From NCBI GenBank assembly GCA_000316135.1, contig JH994068.1, positions 1 through 39,874 of the forward strand: DNA of 39,874 bases, given 5' to 3'. The stretch is from Trachipleistophora hominis (lineage: Eukaryota > Microsporidia > Pleistophoridae). This document shows positions 17,394-27,604 of this stretch, one piece after another; the stretch's first letter is position 1; each line of letters starts with the position of its first letter. Position numbers and translations under genes: made by a program. The notes under the pieces are model-generated. The model saw only the letters and a list, made by a program, of their open reading frames with translations, was not told the DNA's origin and ran no database searches.

Positions 17394-19358
17394 TCAATCA
17401 ACACTTAACAGTCCCTTCTTAATACGTAGCACCAAGTAAATTATACAAACGCTCGTGCTCATTCTCATCCCTGCTATTACAAACAAGGCAAACGCTAAGA
17501 AACATTTTACATTTACTTTATGCATCATGTTAAGGAAGAGAAACGTAGAAATGGTGAACAACGCATTGCTAAGGGTAAGTAAATTGGTGCGGTGCAGAAC
17601 GGTTAGGGCGGTGGTTACGAGTAGGAGAAGGGGCACGTAACGAACGCATGGCATAATTACGTTTAAATGTTTATGCGATGCATAAATGGTAGAATAAGGT
17701 TGTTGAGGAGGAGCATCGGCATTATTATCCTTTATACTATCAATGGTATAATTACCTTTTAGGGTATCAATGGCGGTAAGGAAGTTATCAATGCTGCTCT
17801 TCTGTTCGTACTGATCGTTACTACGATCAGAGACACTCTCGTTGTCTGTGCCGGTGCTCTGCTGTTCATCACACGTAGTGTGAATGCGTTCCTTAATGCT
17901 GCGCATTAATGCATAAACATGTTTTATATTCTCCATCAACCGCTCGTTCATGTCCTCGTCCTTAATTTCATGCGCAATAAAATCGATCATGCATAAAACG
18001 TTGAAATTAAGGAAACCGTGCCTGAAGAGCACAACACAGGCGAAATTGAACGCGTGCCTTAGCCACGCGTTATCAACGGTGAACAGCGCTACGTTGTAAA
18101 CAATGGTGTTGATTATGCCGGTGTATGCGCTGATGATCAGCACGTTAAGTGCGTTGATAGAAAGGACGAGCAGTACGCCCGTATTGCACGTGATCAACGA
18201 TCCTATCACGTACGATAGTACGTGCATTATCAGAGGGGCCCTTTCAATGCCATCAAAAATATTTATGCGTCGTATTATGTTCATCATTTTAGGATACGAC
18301 AAAATGAAAAGAACGAGCCGGCCGGTAAAATACGGCAGGTGTAGGAAGCGGAGCGCATCGATGACATCGTCCTTTAGATTGCAAATTAAGGCAGTGTAGA
18401 ATGTTCTGTTATTCTGTCTTGTTATTATTTTATGCATTTTCTTATTCATGCTTTGCATGAACCTTTGCATTTTATGCAGTGTTGTATTTCTGTGTGGGTT
18501 GTTTTTACGTTCTTCGTTTGTTTTACATTTTTGGTTTGTTTTACGTTTTTGGTTGGCGTATTGTTTTGTATGTTTTACTTTATTCTTCTCTTTGGCAGTG
18601 TTTCTTCCATTAGGGTTCTCGTTGGCGGTGCTTCTCTCGTTGAGATTCTCATTAAGGCTCTCATTAGAAGCGTTTACCTCATCAGAAATGTTTCTCTCAC
18701 TTGTAGCTTCCCCATTGAAAACACCTTTTCTATACAAATCACTTTTCTCTTCCAAACCATCTCCGTAAGAATTACCTCCACTAAAACATCCCCTCTCCAC
18801 GTCACTTCTCTCATCATATCCACTAAAAAAGAACAACGCCCTATAATCCTCATAGAACGTGTACAACACGTACACAACCATTCCAACCACTCCTTTACAA
18901 ATTACATCCCCTCCTTTTATCACGCACAGGTACTCATCCATCAAATACCGGTCCTTTCCAATTCTCTCCAATCGCACACAATGCACTGCCAATTTGACCA
19001 GAACGGCCGTAACAAGGAAATACGACAAGGAAATGCACGGCATAACGAAGACGTGCACCAACAAATGGTAGACGACCAGAACAGCACTACGTGCCGTAAA
19101 GCGTAGCACGGCATTGCCGTGCATAAAAACGCTGTTACAACGCATTGCTGCGTTTTTATGCAACGCATTAATGCGTTGCATTCTTTTATATTCGTGTTTT
19201 ACGTGCTTATTGACCGTTTTTGTTGTCTTGAGCTCGTCGTACTGATCGTTAGCCGCCGTTTTGTTAGCGTTTTGGTTGTTTATGTGTCGATGGTGATCAT
19301 TTGTCCTTTTTTGTTCATCAGCACTAAACTTTTTTGGATGATCGTGTTTAACTTCCAT
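17394..19358 (-). CDS. Large polytopic membrane protein, unknown
   Basis: A 654-residue protein. After about 80 charged residues come two to three transmembrane segments (about 83-175). A hydrophilic loop of about 130 residues follows, full of Asn, Glu, Lys and Arg with short repeats (NERSTANENPNGRNTAKE; then KTNQKCKTNEER). The second half has at least six hydrophobic segments (about 345-470 and 575-650) around a polar loop. I do not recognise the family; I considered nuclear-envelope and ER transport proteins but see no diagnostic motif. GCCCC lies about eight bases before the ATG on the minus strand, supporting the start and a real gene. Two copies of the TTTATGC...GCATAAA word (17670 and 19155) fall inside the reading frame. 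Confidence 0.7.
   Translation of the reverse strand: MEVKHDHPKKFSADEQKRTNDHHRHINNQNANKTAANDQYDELKTTKTVNKHVKHEYKRMQRINALHKNAAMRCNSVFMHGNAVLRFTARSAVLVVYHLLVHVFVMPCISLSYFLVTAVLVKLAVHCVRLERIGKDRYLMDEYLCVIKGGDVICKGVVGMVVYVLYTFYEDYRALFFFSGYDERSDVERGCFSGGNSYGDGLEEKSDLYRKGVFNGEATSERNISDEVNASNESLNENLNERSTANENPNGRNTAKEKNKVKHTKQYANQKRKTNQKCKTNEERKNNPHRNTTLHKMQRFMQSMNKKMHKIITRQNNRTFYTALICNLKDDVIDALRFLHLPYFTGRLVLFILSYPKMMNIIRRINIFDGIERAPLIMHVLSYVIGSLITCNTGVLLVLSINALNVLIISAYTGIINTIVYNVALFTVDNAWLRHAFNFACVVLFRHGFLNFNVLCMIDFIAHEIKDEDMNERLMENIKHVYALMRSIKERIHTTCDEQQSTGTDNESVSDRSNDQYEQKSSIDNFLTAIDTLKGNYTIDSIKDNNADAPPQQPYSTIYASHKHLNVIMPCVRYVPLLLLVTTALTVLHRTNLLTLSNALFTISTFLFLNMMHKVNVKCFLAFALFVIAGMRMSTSVCIIYLVLRIKKGLLSVD
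17670..17686. repeat. TTTATGC-N-GCATAAA inverted-repeat word inside CDS
   Basis: TTTATGCGATGCATAAA, read in the membrane-protein gene as part of a Tyr-Ala-Ser-His-Lys segment. Confidence 0.45.
19155..19171. repeat. TTTATGC-N-GCATAAA inverted-repeat word inside CDS
   Basis: TTTATGCAACGCATTAA, inside a cluster of GCATTGC, AACGCATT and GCGTTGC words at 19120-19185. Confidence 0.45.
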
Positions 19359-19362
19359 TTTG

Positions 19363-19366
19363 AGAG
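19363..19366 (-). promoter_or_regulatory. CCCC motif of membrane-protein gene
   Basis: On the minus strand the context is TTTAGCCCCTCTCAAAATG, ending in the start codon. Confidence 0.5.
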
Positions 19367-19374
19367 GGGCTAAA

Positions 19375-20821
19375 GACTAATCTTTACAAATATGCATAAT
19401 TGTAGGTTTATGCATAGCAAACAATAAAAAGCTTTACAAGAACGAGAAATAGCAAAAAGAAAAGCAAAGAGATAATTAAAACGACTTAGTAAAAAAAGGA
19501 AAAAGAAATGACAGCATAAACCTTAAGATTATAAGAGTGTGTAGTGGATAAGAAGAGTATGTTTGTAAGATTTTAATGTCTGTGCTTGTTTATAATGTTG
19601 CTTGATGGGTGGTTAGAACGGTATTTTTTGTGGATAGGGTTTAAGGGAGAGAGGAGGATTAAGAATGGATTGGTTGTTTTTATTAAATGAAGGTTTGAGA
19701 TGAAAGTTTTGAGGAATGATGGGTTGAGATGAAAGTTTGAAGGAATGATGGGTTGAGATGAAACTTTTAAGGAATAAGGGGAATAGTAATGAAGGGAGGG
19801 GTTGAGAGAATAATGATGGGAATGATGGAGATAGTTATAGAGATTGAAGAAATAACAAACAAAGGAGGTAGTAATGGTGGTTAAAAGGAATAAAAGAAGA
19901 ATGAAAGGGACGTGATGAAGAGGAACAAATTAAGAAAATGCATAAAAAAACGAATAAAGAAAATGAGAAAAGGAACAAATTAAGAAAACAAATTAAGAAA
20001 ATTAAGAAAAGGTAGACACTTGAATAGAAGATTGAAAGGAATAACAAACACTTGAATAAAAGACTAAAAGGAAAGTAAAGGAATGGCCATAAAAAAATAA
20101 AAAGAAAATTAAAAAGAATATCAAACAGAAGGCTAAAAAACGAATGAAGAAAAAGATTAAGAAGGAAATTAAACACAAAATTAAATGAAATGGTTAACAC
20201 GAGATGAAAGGTTATAATTATTAATTATAAATATTGAAAGTAGTACCCTCTCACGTCAACATTAAATAAATTATAAATACTTTTACAGCTGCATTAAAAT
20301 TATCCTACCAGTGATTGTTAACAAATACTAAGATGTACATTCTAATAGACTAGAGTGACCGTAATGAAAGGAATTAATTACAATGTTTAATATATTTGTT
20401 AATAATTAAAGATTAAGAATTTAATTTTTATGTTATGAGGGTTTTTCTACCAATGATGACAATCATAATAATAAAATTAATTTTATTTTCTTAGCCTTTA
20501 ATTAATTAAAATAATTTTACTACGCGTTAAAGACCCGCATTAGACCCAGTGTTAAAGATACTCTACGTAGAAAGACCCCGTATTAGACCCTGTGTTAAGG
20601 ACTAGTGTTAAGGACCCGTATTGAACCAGTGTTAGACCCAGTGTTAAGGACCAGTGTTAAAGATACTCTACGTTTAAAGCCCCGTATTGAACCAGTGTTA
20701 AAGAGACTCTACGTGTAAGAAACAATAATTTCATTCTCTCATAATAATTTAACATTCCATAATAAATCATTAACATACCAGTCATCAACATAAAGAAAGA
20801 ACAATCACCAAATAAAAACGT
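19375..20821. other. Gene-free purine-rich spacer with repeats
   Basis: ATGATGGGTTGAGATGAAAGTTT units recur three times (19690-19770). A/G-rich sequence runs to about 20210; the minus-strand 121-codon Phe/Leu/Ser frame over it is a by-product of this bias. At 20525-20725 GTATTGAACCAGTGTTAAAG and GATACTCTACGT units repeat in mixed order, just downstream of eS19. Confidence 0.55.
20525..20725 (+). repeat. Interspersed short repeat array downstream of eS19
   Basis: Repeated modules: CCCGTATTGAACC or CCCGTATTAGACC, CAGTGTTAAGGAC and AGATACTCTACGT, each three to five times. They look like a degenerate minisatellite. Confidence 0.65.
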
Positions 20822-21250
20822 TTAACTCAGTATCTTCTCAATCAGCTGCTCACTCAACCTAACACCATCCTCACTCACAGTCTTTCCCCTCTCATCCTCA
20901 ACAATCCATCCCAACCTTCCAAAATCCCTAAGAATGCTCCTCAAATGCGTCCTGCCAGCCCTAACCTTCTTGCCCGGCCGTGATCCTCTGTCCTTCTTGC
21001 ATCCATACACGCTGGCCAGCCGTGTGATCGTAATACGCTCGTTTTTGATCTGCGCGGTTAGGAAATGGCGGTAAACGGATGCTGCACGTACGTATAACCA
21101 GTCGGGATTGAGGGGCGCGTTCTGTTTGCCACTGCATGATTTTACTATGTCAATGTTTGGTGGTAGTGTTAGTAGGTTGTTGTTTTTTAGGTGGGATGAT
21201 AATGTTGTTATGAATGATGATGGTTCTACTTGGTAGATACGGCTTTGCAT
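20822..21250 (-). CDS. RPS19: Small-subunit ribosomal protein eS19
   Basis: A 142-residue eS19 (S19e) homologue, a structural protein of the 40S head needed for small-subunit maturation. Family blocks seen: PLNPDWLYVRAASVYRHF (about 47-64), a YGCKKDRGSRPGKK basic loop (about 82-95) and HLRSILRDFGRLGWIVED (about 101-118), with a short helical end. Length matches the family. The start at 21250 is preceded on the minus strand by CCCCC (21274-21270) and an AAATTT element further up, the arrangement reported for highly expressed microsporidian ribosomal-protein genes. No intron is needed to read the whole protein. Confidence 0.93.
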   Translation of the reverse strand: MQSRIYQVEPSSFITTLSSHLKNNNLLTLPPNIDIVKSCSGKQNAPLNPDWLYVRAASVYRHFLTAQIKNERITITRLASVYGCKKDRGSRPGKKVRAGRTHLRSILRDFGRLGWIVEDERGKTVSEDGVRLSEQLIEKILS

Positions 21251-21269
21251 TTTATTGTTCTGTTTTTGT

Positions 21270-21291
21270 GGGGGTAGGAGGTTTAAAAAAT
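21270..21291 (-). promoter_or_regulatory. AAATTT and CCCCC promoter of eS19
   Basis: Minus-strand order is AAATTT (about 21291-21286), then CCTCCTACCCCC, then the ATG 20 bases on. Confidence 0.6.
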
Positions 21292-22131
21292 TTATATTTT
21301 GGTTATAAGGAAGGATTGAGAATGAGAATAGGGTTAGATGGGGTTAGATGAGGTTAGTAGGAGGAATAATATAGGGTTAGTGGAAGAATAGGGTTAGTAG
21401 GAGGAGAGAGTAGGAGGAGAGAGTAGGAGGAAAGAGTAGGAGGAGGGAGTAGGAAGGATTAACAACTAAGATGTAATGAGGGTTATAGGAATACTTGTAA
21501 TCAGTAAAAGATAATACTTGATAGTATAACAAATGGTAAGGATTAACAACTAAGATGTAATGATTGATTAATATTCATCATAATTAATTCTAATGCTGTA
21601 CTTCTCTATGCTACGTATTAAATACGCAGTACATTTTAATGAATTGTATTCTTTACCTTATCCTACCATAGTTATGAAAATATTCTTAAAGGTGTTTATT
21701 CTCTTATTATGCTTGCAAAGAATTACCTGTTAATTTTATGCTTAGCATTCTTAGCAATTCCTTTCTTAGTGTTAAACACCTTTTACTTCATTCTTAGGTT
21801 GATCATTCATATCTAAGGATTATTGTATTGATAAGCAATGCCTTGTAAGGGTTGGCGGTTCATAATCAATACAATTCTTAATCTCTCTTAATCTTCTTCA
21901 ACAATTGTCATCCCTTCCTTAATGTTTCTCATCAATCCTCAACCTTCCCATCAAATCCTTAACCCACCATCAGATCCTTAACCCTCCCCATCAAATCCTT
22001 AACCCACCATCAAATCCTCAACCCACCATATCAAATCCTTAACCACACTCTTAATCTTCCTTACAACCCACATCCCTTTCCTCAACCACTCACCATCCAA
22101 AATAAATGCTTATGCTTATTAACCCCGCACC
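21292..22131. other. Spacer with minisatellites
   Basis: GGAGGAGAGAGTAGGA units (about 21370-21455) and AAATCCTTAACCCACCATC units (about 21945-22040) are the only structured parts. TTAACAACTAAGATGTAATGA occurs twice (21460 and 21542). No gene seen. Confidence 0.55.
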
Positions 22132-23415
22132 TCATTCCCTTAACATAACACTCTCCCCCTTAAAATCACTCTCCACCTCAGTATACTCACTCTCAGTCAT
22201 ATACATCTCCTCATCCACCCTCTTTCTTCTCCTCAAACTAACATGTATAATAGGCGCCGTCGTACCATGCAATATAACACTGCACATCACCATCATATTA
22301 ACAATCTTAACGAGCTCATCATCCAACTTAATACAATCATTGGCATGTGTTATAAAGAATAGGGCACCTACACCAATAGGACCATACCAGCCAGCAAAGA
22401 ATGCCTCACGCATATTAAACAGCTGGGGAATGAACGGTCGGCCTGCTATGATAAGCGGTAAACGGCGCAGAAAGATAATGAGCAGGGCAAGCGGCAGATA
22501 ACGAATGTGGGAGGTAAAAGATGCCCCGAATAGAATGAAAAAGGAGGCGTTGATCATGAGATCAAGCACCTCATACAATGAACTGTCTTTGATCTCGTCT
22601 TGGTACTCGCCGTCCCACGCAAATATCATGCCGCAGAAGAACGATGCAAGAATATCATCGCTTTTGAGCAGCCCTGTAATGCCCGTTACAACAAATGCAA
22701 GCGCAAGAAGATACGCCAGGATGTTCTCCTTGTCGATGAAATTCTTGCGGTGCGATATGACCAGCAGCTTCTTGGCAACGAAGCCGATCGCTAGACCAAG
22801 AATCACCGCTAGAAATATTTCGTACAGCCATGTGTGGATGAGCCACTTGTTGAACGCCTTCTTGAACGGAAGGCGCATCGCAAAAATGGGCAGTGTGAGC
22901 AGGGGGAAGCCTAGGCCATCGTTCAGACCGCTCTCAAGAATCAGAAGGTGTCTCAGGTGGGTCGGTATGTAACGGTTCGCAAACTTTCCTTTAAGCACCG
23001 ATGATGCAAGCACCGGATCAGTGGGCGTAACGCATGCACCTACGATCATGCTCGCCCACAGCCCTAAATCAGTCATCCAGAACGTAAGGCATGTGCTGAT
23101 TGCATACGTGAGCAGAAGAAGGGGGACGAGCAAAATGAACAGGGACTGGAATTGCCTCACAACGTACCTCTTGGGCACAATGGTGCCTACGGCAACCACC
23201 TGCAACGAGATAACCATCCGTGACAGATAGAACAGCATTGTGGGATAGTCCTCAAACTCGAGGATGTTAAAGCCTTTTGGCCCAATCACAATGCCAAACA
23301 GAGTGGCTATAACGGTCTCTGAGATATAAAGGCGCTCTTTTATAAGCAGCGACACCAGGCCGAATATCAGCGTGAAAATTCCGTACAGCGATAAAATAAT
23401 GAAGAAGTGTTGCAT
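22132..23415 (-). CDS. Na+(K+)/H+ antiporter, fungal NHA1/SOD2 type (CPA1)
   Basis: A 427-residue polytopic protein of the cation:proton antiporter family closest to fungal Nha1/Sod2, which exchanges Na+ or K+ for H+ at the plasma membrane. Seen: about 11-12 hydrophobic segments; the family block CVTPTDPVLASSVLKGKFA (about 128-146) and HLRHLLILESGLNDGLGFPL (about 153-172), whose ESGxNDG carries the acidic ion-binding residue. The long cytosolic tail of yeast Nha1 is reduced to about 45 residues (RRRKR then acidic). The open frame extends upstream to a GTG at 23496, but the ATG at 23415 is directly preceded by TTTAACCCT, the promoter motif, so the shorter start is chosen. Confidence 0.88.
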   Translation of the reverse strand: MQHFFIILSLYGIFTLIFGLVSLLIKERLYISETVIATLFGIVIGPKGFNILEFEDYPTMLFYLSRMVISLQVVAVGTIVPKRYVVRQFQSLFILLVPLLLLTYAISTCLTFWMTDLGLWASMIVGACVTPTDPVLASSVLKGKFANRYIPTHLRHLLILESGLNDGLGFPLLTLPIFAMRLPFKKAFNKWLIHTWLYEIFLAVILGLAIGFVAKKLLVISHRKNFIDKENILAYLLALAFVVTGITGLLKSDDILASFFCGMIFAWDGEYQDEIKDSSLYEVLDLMINASFFILFGASFTSHIRYLPLALLIIFLRRLPLIIAGRPFIPQLFNMREAFFAGWYGPIGVGALFFITHANDCIKLDDELVKIVNMMVMCSVILHGTTAPIIHVSLRRRKRVDEEMYMTESEYTEVESDFKGESVMLRE

Positions 23416-23417
23416 AG

Positions 23418-23424
23418 GGTTAAA
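23418..23424 (-). promoter_or_regulatory. AACCC motif fixing NHA1-like start
   Basis: On the minus strand TTTAACCCTATG ends in the chosen start codon. The motif lies inside the longer GTG-initiated frame, which argues against that longer frame. Confidence 0.55.
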
Positions 23425-23481
23425 TATTAAAGGAGGGATATAAAAGGAAAGAAGTGCAATTGAGGAGAGAGGGAAAAGAAA

Positions 23482-23691
23482 ATGTTGTTTATGCACATCG
23501 CTTCGCTTTTATACTTTTCAAGTTTTGTTTATGCGACGCATGAAACAGAGGCGCTCTTGCATTATCGCTCAACTATTTTGGATCGTTTTTCTAAATGTGT
23601 TTTTATTCATCCATTCCTCAAAAACACGTGCGCATACTCGTCGTGTTTGCTAAGTTCAACGTTACTGTGCGTGGCGTGTAACCAAAAATAA
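23482..23691 (+). CDS. Possible small secreted Cys-containing protein
   Basis: ATG frame of 69 codons, divergent from the NHA1-like gene. Residues 1-18 (MLFMHIASLLYFSSFVYA) look like a cleavable signal peptide, followed by a short mature part with five Cys. A TTTATGC...GCATGAA word (23528-23544) lies inside. There is no C-run before the ATG, only purine-rich sequence, so it may be a chance frame. Confidence 0.25.
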   Translation: MLFMHIASLLYFSSFVYATHETEALLHYRSTILDRFSKCVFIHPFLKNTCAYSSCLLSSTLLCVACNQK

Positions 23692-26600
23692 AAATGTAAA
23701 TATCATTGCATCACTTGATGTTTACGCTAAACGTCATTTTATAACTTTACACGTGTATCTTGACGTTGTTGGTAGACCACGAATACTCATTATCAACATA
23801 CTTTTTCATCAGTTATACCTGTCAAATCAATCACAGCGCTGGTGATCTCGTACAAAATTCTGTTTTAGGCAATAAAACGCCAAGATTAGTAAATAAGAGG
23901 CACTTTGGTGTACAAACGAGTAAAAGTTGCACATGTTGCTTCGTAGAAGAAAAAACGATTTGATTCAAAAAGGAGTAAAATAATCTGAAAAAATGGTTGG
24001 TGCAGGGAAGAAACACATGATATTTTAAATATACTTTCTTACACAGTATTTACTGTCATGTATAACGACGTAGATCATCTGATTTATTTAACGGAGTGAT
24101 AAATATTTTCTAACATTTTCCTTCAATTAGTGATCTTTACATTTTGGTTGAGCCTGTGCAAACAAATTTTATCTTTTGAATGGTCTGTGGTATGGTTTGA
24201 TGATGCATGTGATGGTGATAACTGAACAGGCTCTTTAAAAATGGATTTGGGCCCTTTCAACTAAACACTTTTCTGTAAGAAATTGGAAACGTGCCATTAA
24301 TCTTCCTTTATTAATTTAATACTTAGAATTCTCATCGTTATATTTACGCAAAATAATGATGAGTAACTACTTAGAACGTTTTATTGCTGCTAAATCTTTT
24401 AATTGTGAACAGCATCTTTATTATACGGACACGCAGCAGAATTATTACCGTCTTTAACACGATGATGGTGTCGTGCCGCACAATCTTATATTTAATACCA
24501 ATGGTTGATAAACTAGGCCAAAGAATGAAGTTGGTTAAAGAATGCTCTGGACGTAGTTTCAGTAACTTGTTTGGTGGTATTATAATGAATTGGGAATATA
24601 AAGCATTTAATTGCATTAGATAATGTAATGAACCTAAGAATGTGTTTTATGATAAGTTGTGCAACTGATAAATGTTTGGATGATAATTTTTTGTGAGAGT
24701 TTAGAGGTTTAAACGTATTTGTCATGGTATAAAAGATCAACCTTACGACAGGATCAGCTCGCATTGCAATTGATTCGTATAGTTTATGGAGCACTGTTTA
24801 GTGACCGTAACACATTCTAGAAGCCTAGATAAAGAGGTAAGTAGTAATTACGTGATAAATAATCATTTTGAAAAGACATCGTATCACATCGTTCTTATAC
24901 ATGAAATAGAATCTAATAAATATGATTTAAAATGCCTTATACTAAGGATATATCAATATAACTTTGATTGTACGGTATAAATAAACTTTGTTGTCCAACA
25001 ATATAGCATTTTTATTTTATTTATTCAACGCTTTTGTTCCATATGTACTATTACAAGCACACCATCTTAAACTTTGTTGATTAATTAAAAACAATTATTT
25101 CATCGTATGAACTATTTCATACCATCAATCTGATGATACGGGCAATAAATACTACATCAAGGAGCATTCTACACGTTTCTTTAATAGTAGAATATAAAAA
25201 TTTTTTGTGATATATTAGAACATATTAACCCATTTTAATTCATTATGTCTATTTGAATAATTAAGCATAATGTTTCATCTATAATGAATTGAATGAGATT
25301 GGAAATTTAAGTAAGGAAGTATAAAAAGAGAGTTAATTGAAATGATTGACTCATAGTAACAAACTAATCGAGCATTCAACGATACACGGTTTCGCAATAT
25401 TTAAATATATGCAACATACTTCAATAGTAACATATTCTTCTACCACATGCCAAATGTTAGTTAGGTGAACTGTTCGTATATGATGTGTTATATACAGGTG
25501 ATTAAACTATAAATTCAAGTAAATCACATATTAGATTGTGGTGCTTGTGTGCAACTCATCATAGTTTTTTCCCAAAAATCTTATCAACTGAATTATCGCA
25601 AAAATGAAATGCATTTAATTTAAAAACTACCTATGTATATCACGTTGAAGATATCCATAACTATAAATGATTAGTTTAATTAAAAATAAACGATTACTTG
25701 TATAATAGTTAATATGAAATTCGGGAAAACACTACAATCGATAAATAGATATAACATGCTTTTAGCGTCATTCCCGGTATTTTATAAATGTAAAAAAATC
25801 AAATAATTCTTCATATTGCCTAAATAGGTAGTAGTTAACATATTTCTCCAATCAAAATCAATAAATGTATTTATTATACATAGTATATTATTTTAAATAT
25901 TATAAACTTATTTATCGAGGGAAAGTGTGTAAAACTGTGGAAACTCGTGAACTATTTGCAATAGTATAAATATAATAATGATTAACAAACAATGGACTAT
26001 CTTTAATAAATTTAGGTTATAAGTATACGCACTACTCGTCTTAAATATAACTATGGCGTAAAGGCTTTTTATAAATTGGCTATTATTATCTTACTTTCAT
26101 GTTTTGTAAAAAGAATACTTTGGTAAATTAACAAACTACTCTATTGCAATTATTCAGCACCAAAATAATTTGTAAGCCGTTTTAATAATTAAATTAACGT
26201 GCTTATTAGTAATGAACATGTATTTCTCGATGAAAATATCAGAATCAATCGTTATATTAACATTAGCAAAAAGAAAAATTGCACAGCTGATTAGTCGGTT
26301 TAAGAAAAAACAAAAATAATTTTTGTGCTTTTCGTGAGAAATAAAACTTTATATGTTGTTAGACAATTATAATATTACGAGTAATGCTCAACGGTCATTT
26401 ATGATCGATTTTTAACGAGGCGTTTGACGCCTGCTGAAAGTTGTTTTTAATCGTTATTGAAAAATGCTAGACTAGAACAAATAACAGATAGAAAGATAAA
26501 GAATTAAAGGTAATGAAGGAATACATTATGAACTGACACCACAGTTTAAAGTTCATTTTATAAACGAAATAATGCAGTCAAATGGACATGAAAAGTATTA

Positions 26601-27040
26601 TTTATGGTATAATCACTGTTCCTTGTGGGGTATGTGATCACTTTTATATTAAATAGATTTATTAGCATTTTAATTTTTTAACTTAATATTCGTTTCTCGG
26701 TTAAACAAAATATTAACTTGATCCTTCATTCAAATCAATGAATTTCATAAATAAATGATCTAAGCGTTTTACTTTTTCACAAAATTTACATTTTTACGTT
26801 TTTCTTATGATTTCAGAGGACTGATCACAGTCAAAAGTTATATTTTGAATGTATAACGTTGGTAAAAGAGGTAAAATATTTATCAACAATGAATAAAACA
26901 TCACCACACTATTTTTATATTCAAATATTGGACTGTTTTCGTATTTTCAGTGAGCGCAGCCAATTAAACCGTAAATTATATTTTTCTAAAAAAAATTAAT
27001 AGATGATATAAATCATTCCCTATGTGGTAAATAAATCTAA
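23692..27040. other. AT-rich desert, left part
   Basis: Very AT-rich. A few coding-like but unsupported frames exist: minus 24794-24513 (GTG start), minus 24616-24371 (ATG, 81 codons) and plus 24786-24980 (ATG, 64 codons). The two minus frames are adjacent and could be one frameshifted remnant. A GC hairpin AGGCGTTTGACGCCT lies at about 26418. No C-run promoters and no long gene. Confidence 0.45.
24371..24794 (-). pseudogene. Possible frameshifted gene remnant
   Basis: Two overlapping minus-strand frames (24794-24513 and 24616-24371) both have protein-like composition, rich in Leu, Ile, Lys and His with few low-complexity runs. A frame change near 24600 would join them into about 140 codons. 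Family unknown. AT-rich chance frames are a real alternative. Confidence 0.2.
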
Positions 27041-27058
27041 TTAAAAATAATAACTAAA

Positions 27059-27478
27059 ATGATGATCTGCGTAATGCATTTCAACGAGACACAGATCATA
27101 AATACTACACCAAGCATGGCATGAACTATCAATACATCAGATTCTCACTTAGGGGTTGTGTCGAACGACATAACACAATCAGAGGACCTTTATCTGAACA
27201 TTTTTTATGTAGTAGTCTCTTTAGAAATCGTGATTATCGTTGCAATATGTATCGCACTTGGATTCACTTTATTTAAGAATCGTTCGGTTAGATTTTGGTT
27301 AACAAAAAATTTGGTAAGGAATGATACTTCAACATCCGTGCAACATCATAGTTTCAACCTAAAAAACAATAGTGGATCAAACGAAACCATTGAAGCATTA
27401 GTAGAAGATATAAATGATGAGCATATTACCAGGCAGGCAGGGAAAAAGAATTCGAGTTACCATCCTCTAACAATTTAA
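27059..27478 (+). pseudogene. Type I membrane-protein gene with in-frame TGA
   Basis: From ATG ATG at 27059 one frame runs to TAA 27476-27478, broken only by a TGA at 27122-27124 (codon 22). After the stop: about 25 polar residues, a strong transmembrane segment (IFYVVVSLEIVIIVAICIAL), then a basic stop-transfer (KNRSVRFWLTKN) and a Ser/Asn/His-rich tail. No alternative ATG follows the TGA; only GTG at 27158. The extracellular side has NxT/S sequons (NET, NTT, NTS), although N-glycosylation is thought largely lost in microsporidia. The simplest reading is a recently inactivated gene for a surface protein; TGA readthrough or sequencing error are alternatives. An LTR-like element begins 50 bp after the stop. 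Confidence 0.45.
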
Positions 27479-27527
27479 ATAAAATTGTTTTTTCGCGAAA
27501 TTTTCTTTCTATCTTCGATGACCTATA

Positions 27528-27604
27528 TGTTGGGTCGATACGTGTTGCAACATAAGGTTATTTATTTAAGTGATTAAATAGAGGTGATTGGTTCCGAGCC
27601 AATA
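27528..27604 (-). mobile_element. LTR-like short element, copy A, with perfect 5-bp TSD
   Basis: A 77-bp unit beginning TGTTGGGTCGATACGTGTTG and ending GTTCCGAGCCAATA. It is flanked on both sides by CTATA (27523-27527 and 27605-27609), a perfect 5-bp target-site duplication. Ends are near-inverted (TGTTGG / CCAATA). It contains GTTGCAAC, TATTTAAGTGATTAAATA and a TTGGTTCCGAGCCAA foldback. Confidence 0.7.

Noticed and set aside
18432..19106. 224-codon plus-strand frame inside the membrane-protein gene
   Set aside because: Shadow of the minus-strand 654-residue gene, which has the promoter and longer frame.
19835..20200. 121-codon minus-strand Phe/Leu-rich frame, membrane-protein-like
   Set aside because: Opposite strand of an A/G-rich tract; hydrophobicity follows from base bias, and it has no C-run promoter.
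22505..22972. 155-codon plus-strand frame
   Set aside because: Antisense shadow of the NHA1-like antiporter gene.
23416..23496. Extension of the NHA1-like protein to a GTG start
   Set aside because: The AACCC motif sits inside the extension and directly before an ATG; eukaryotic start at GTG is unlikely.
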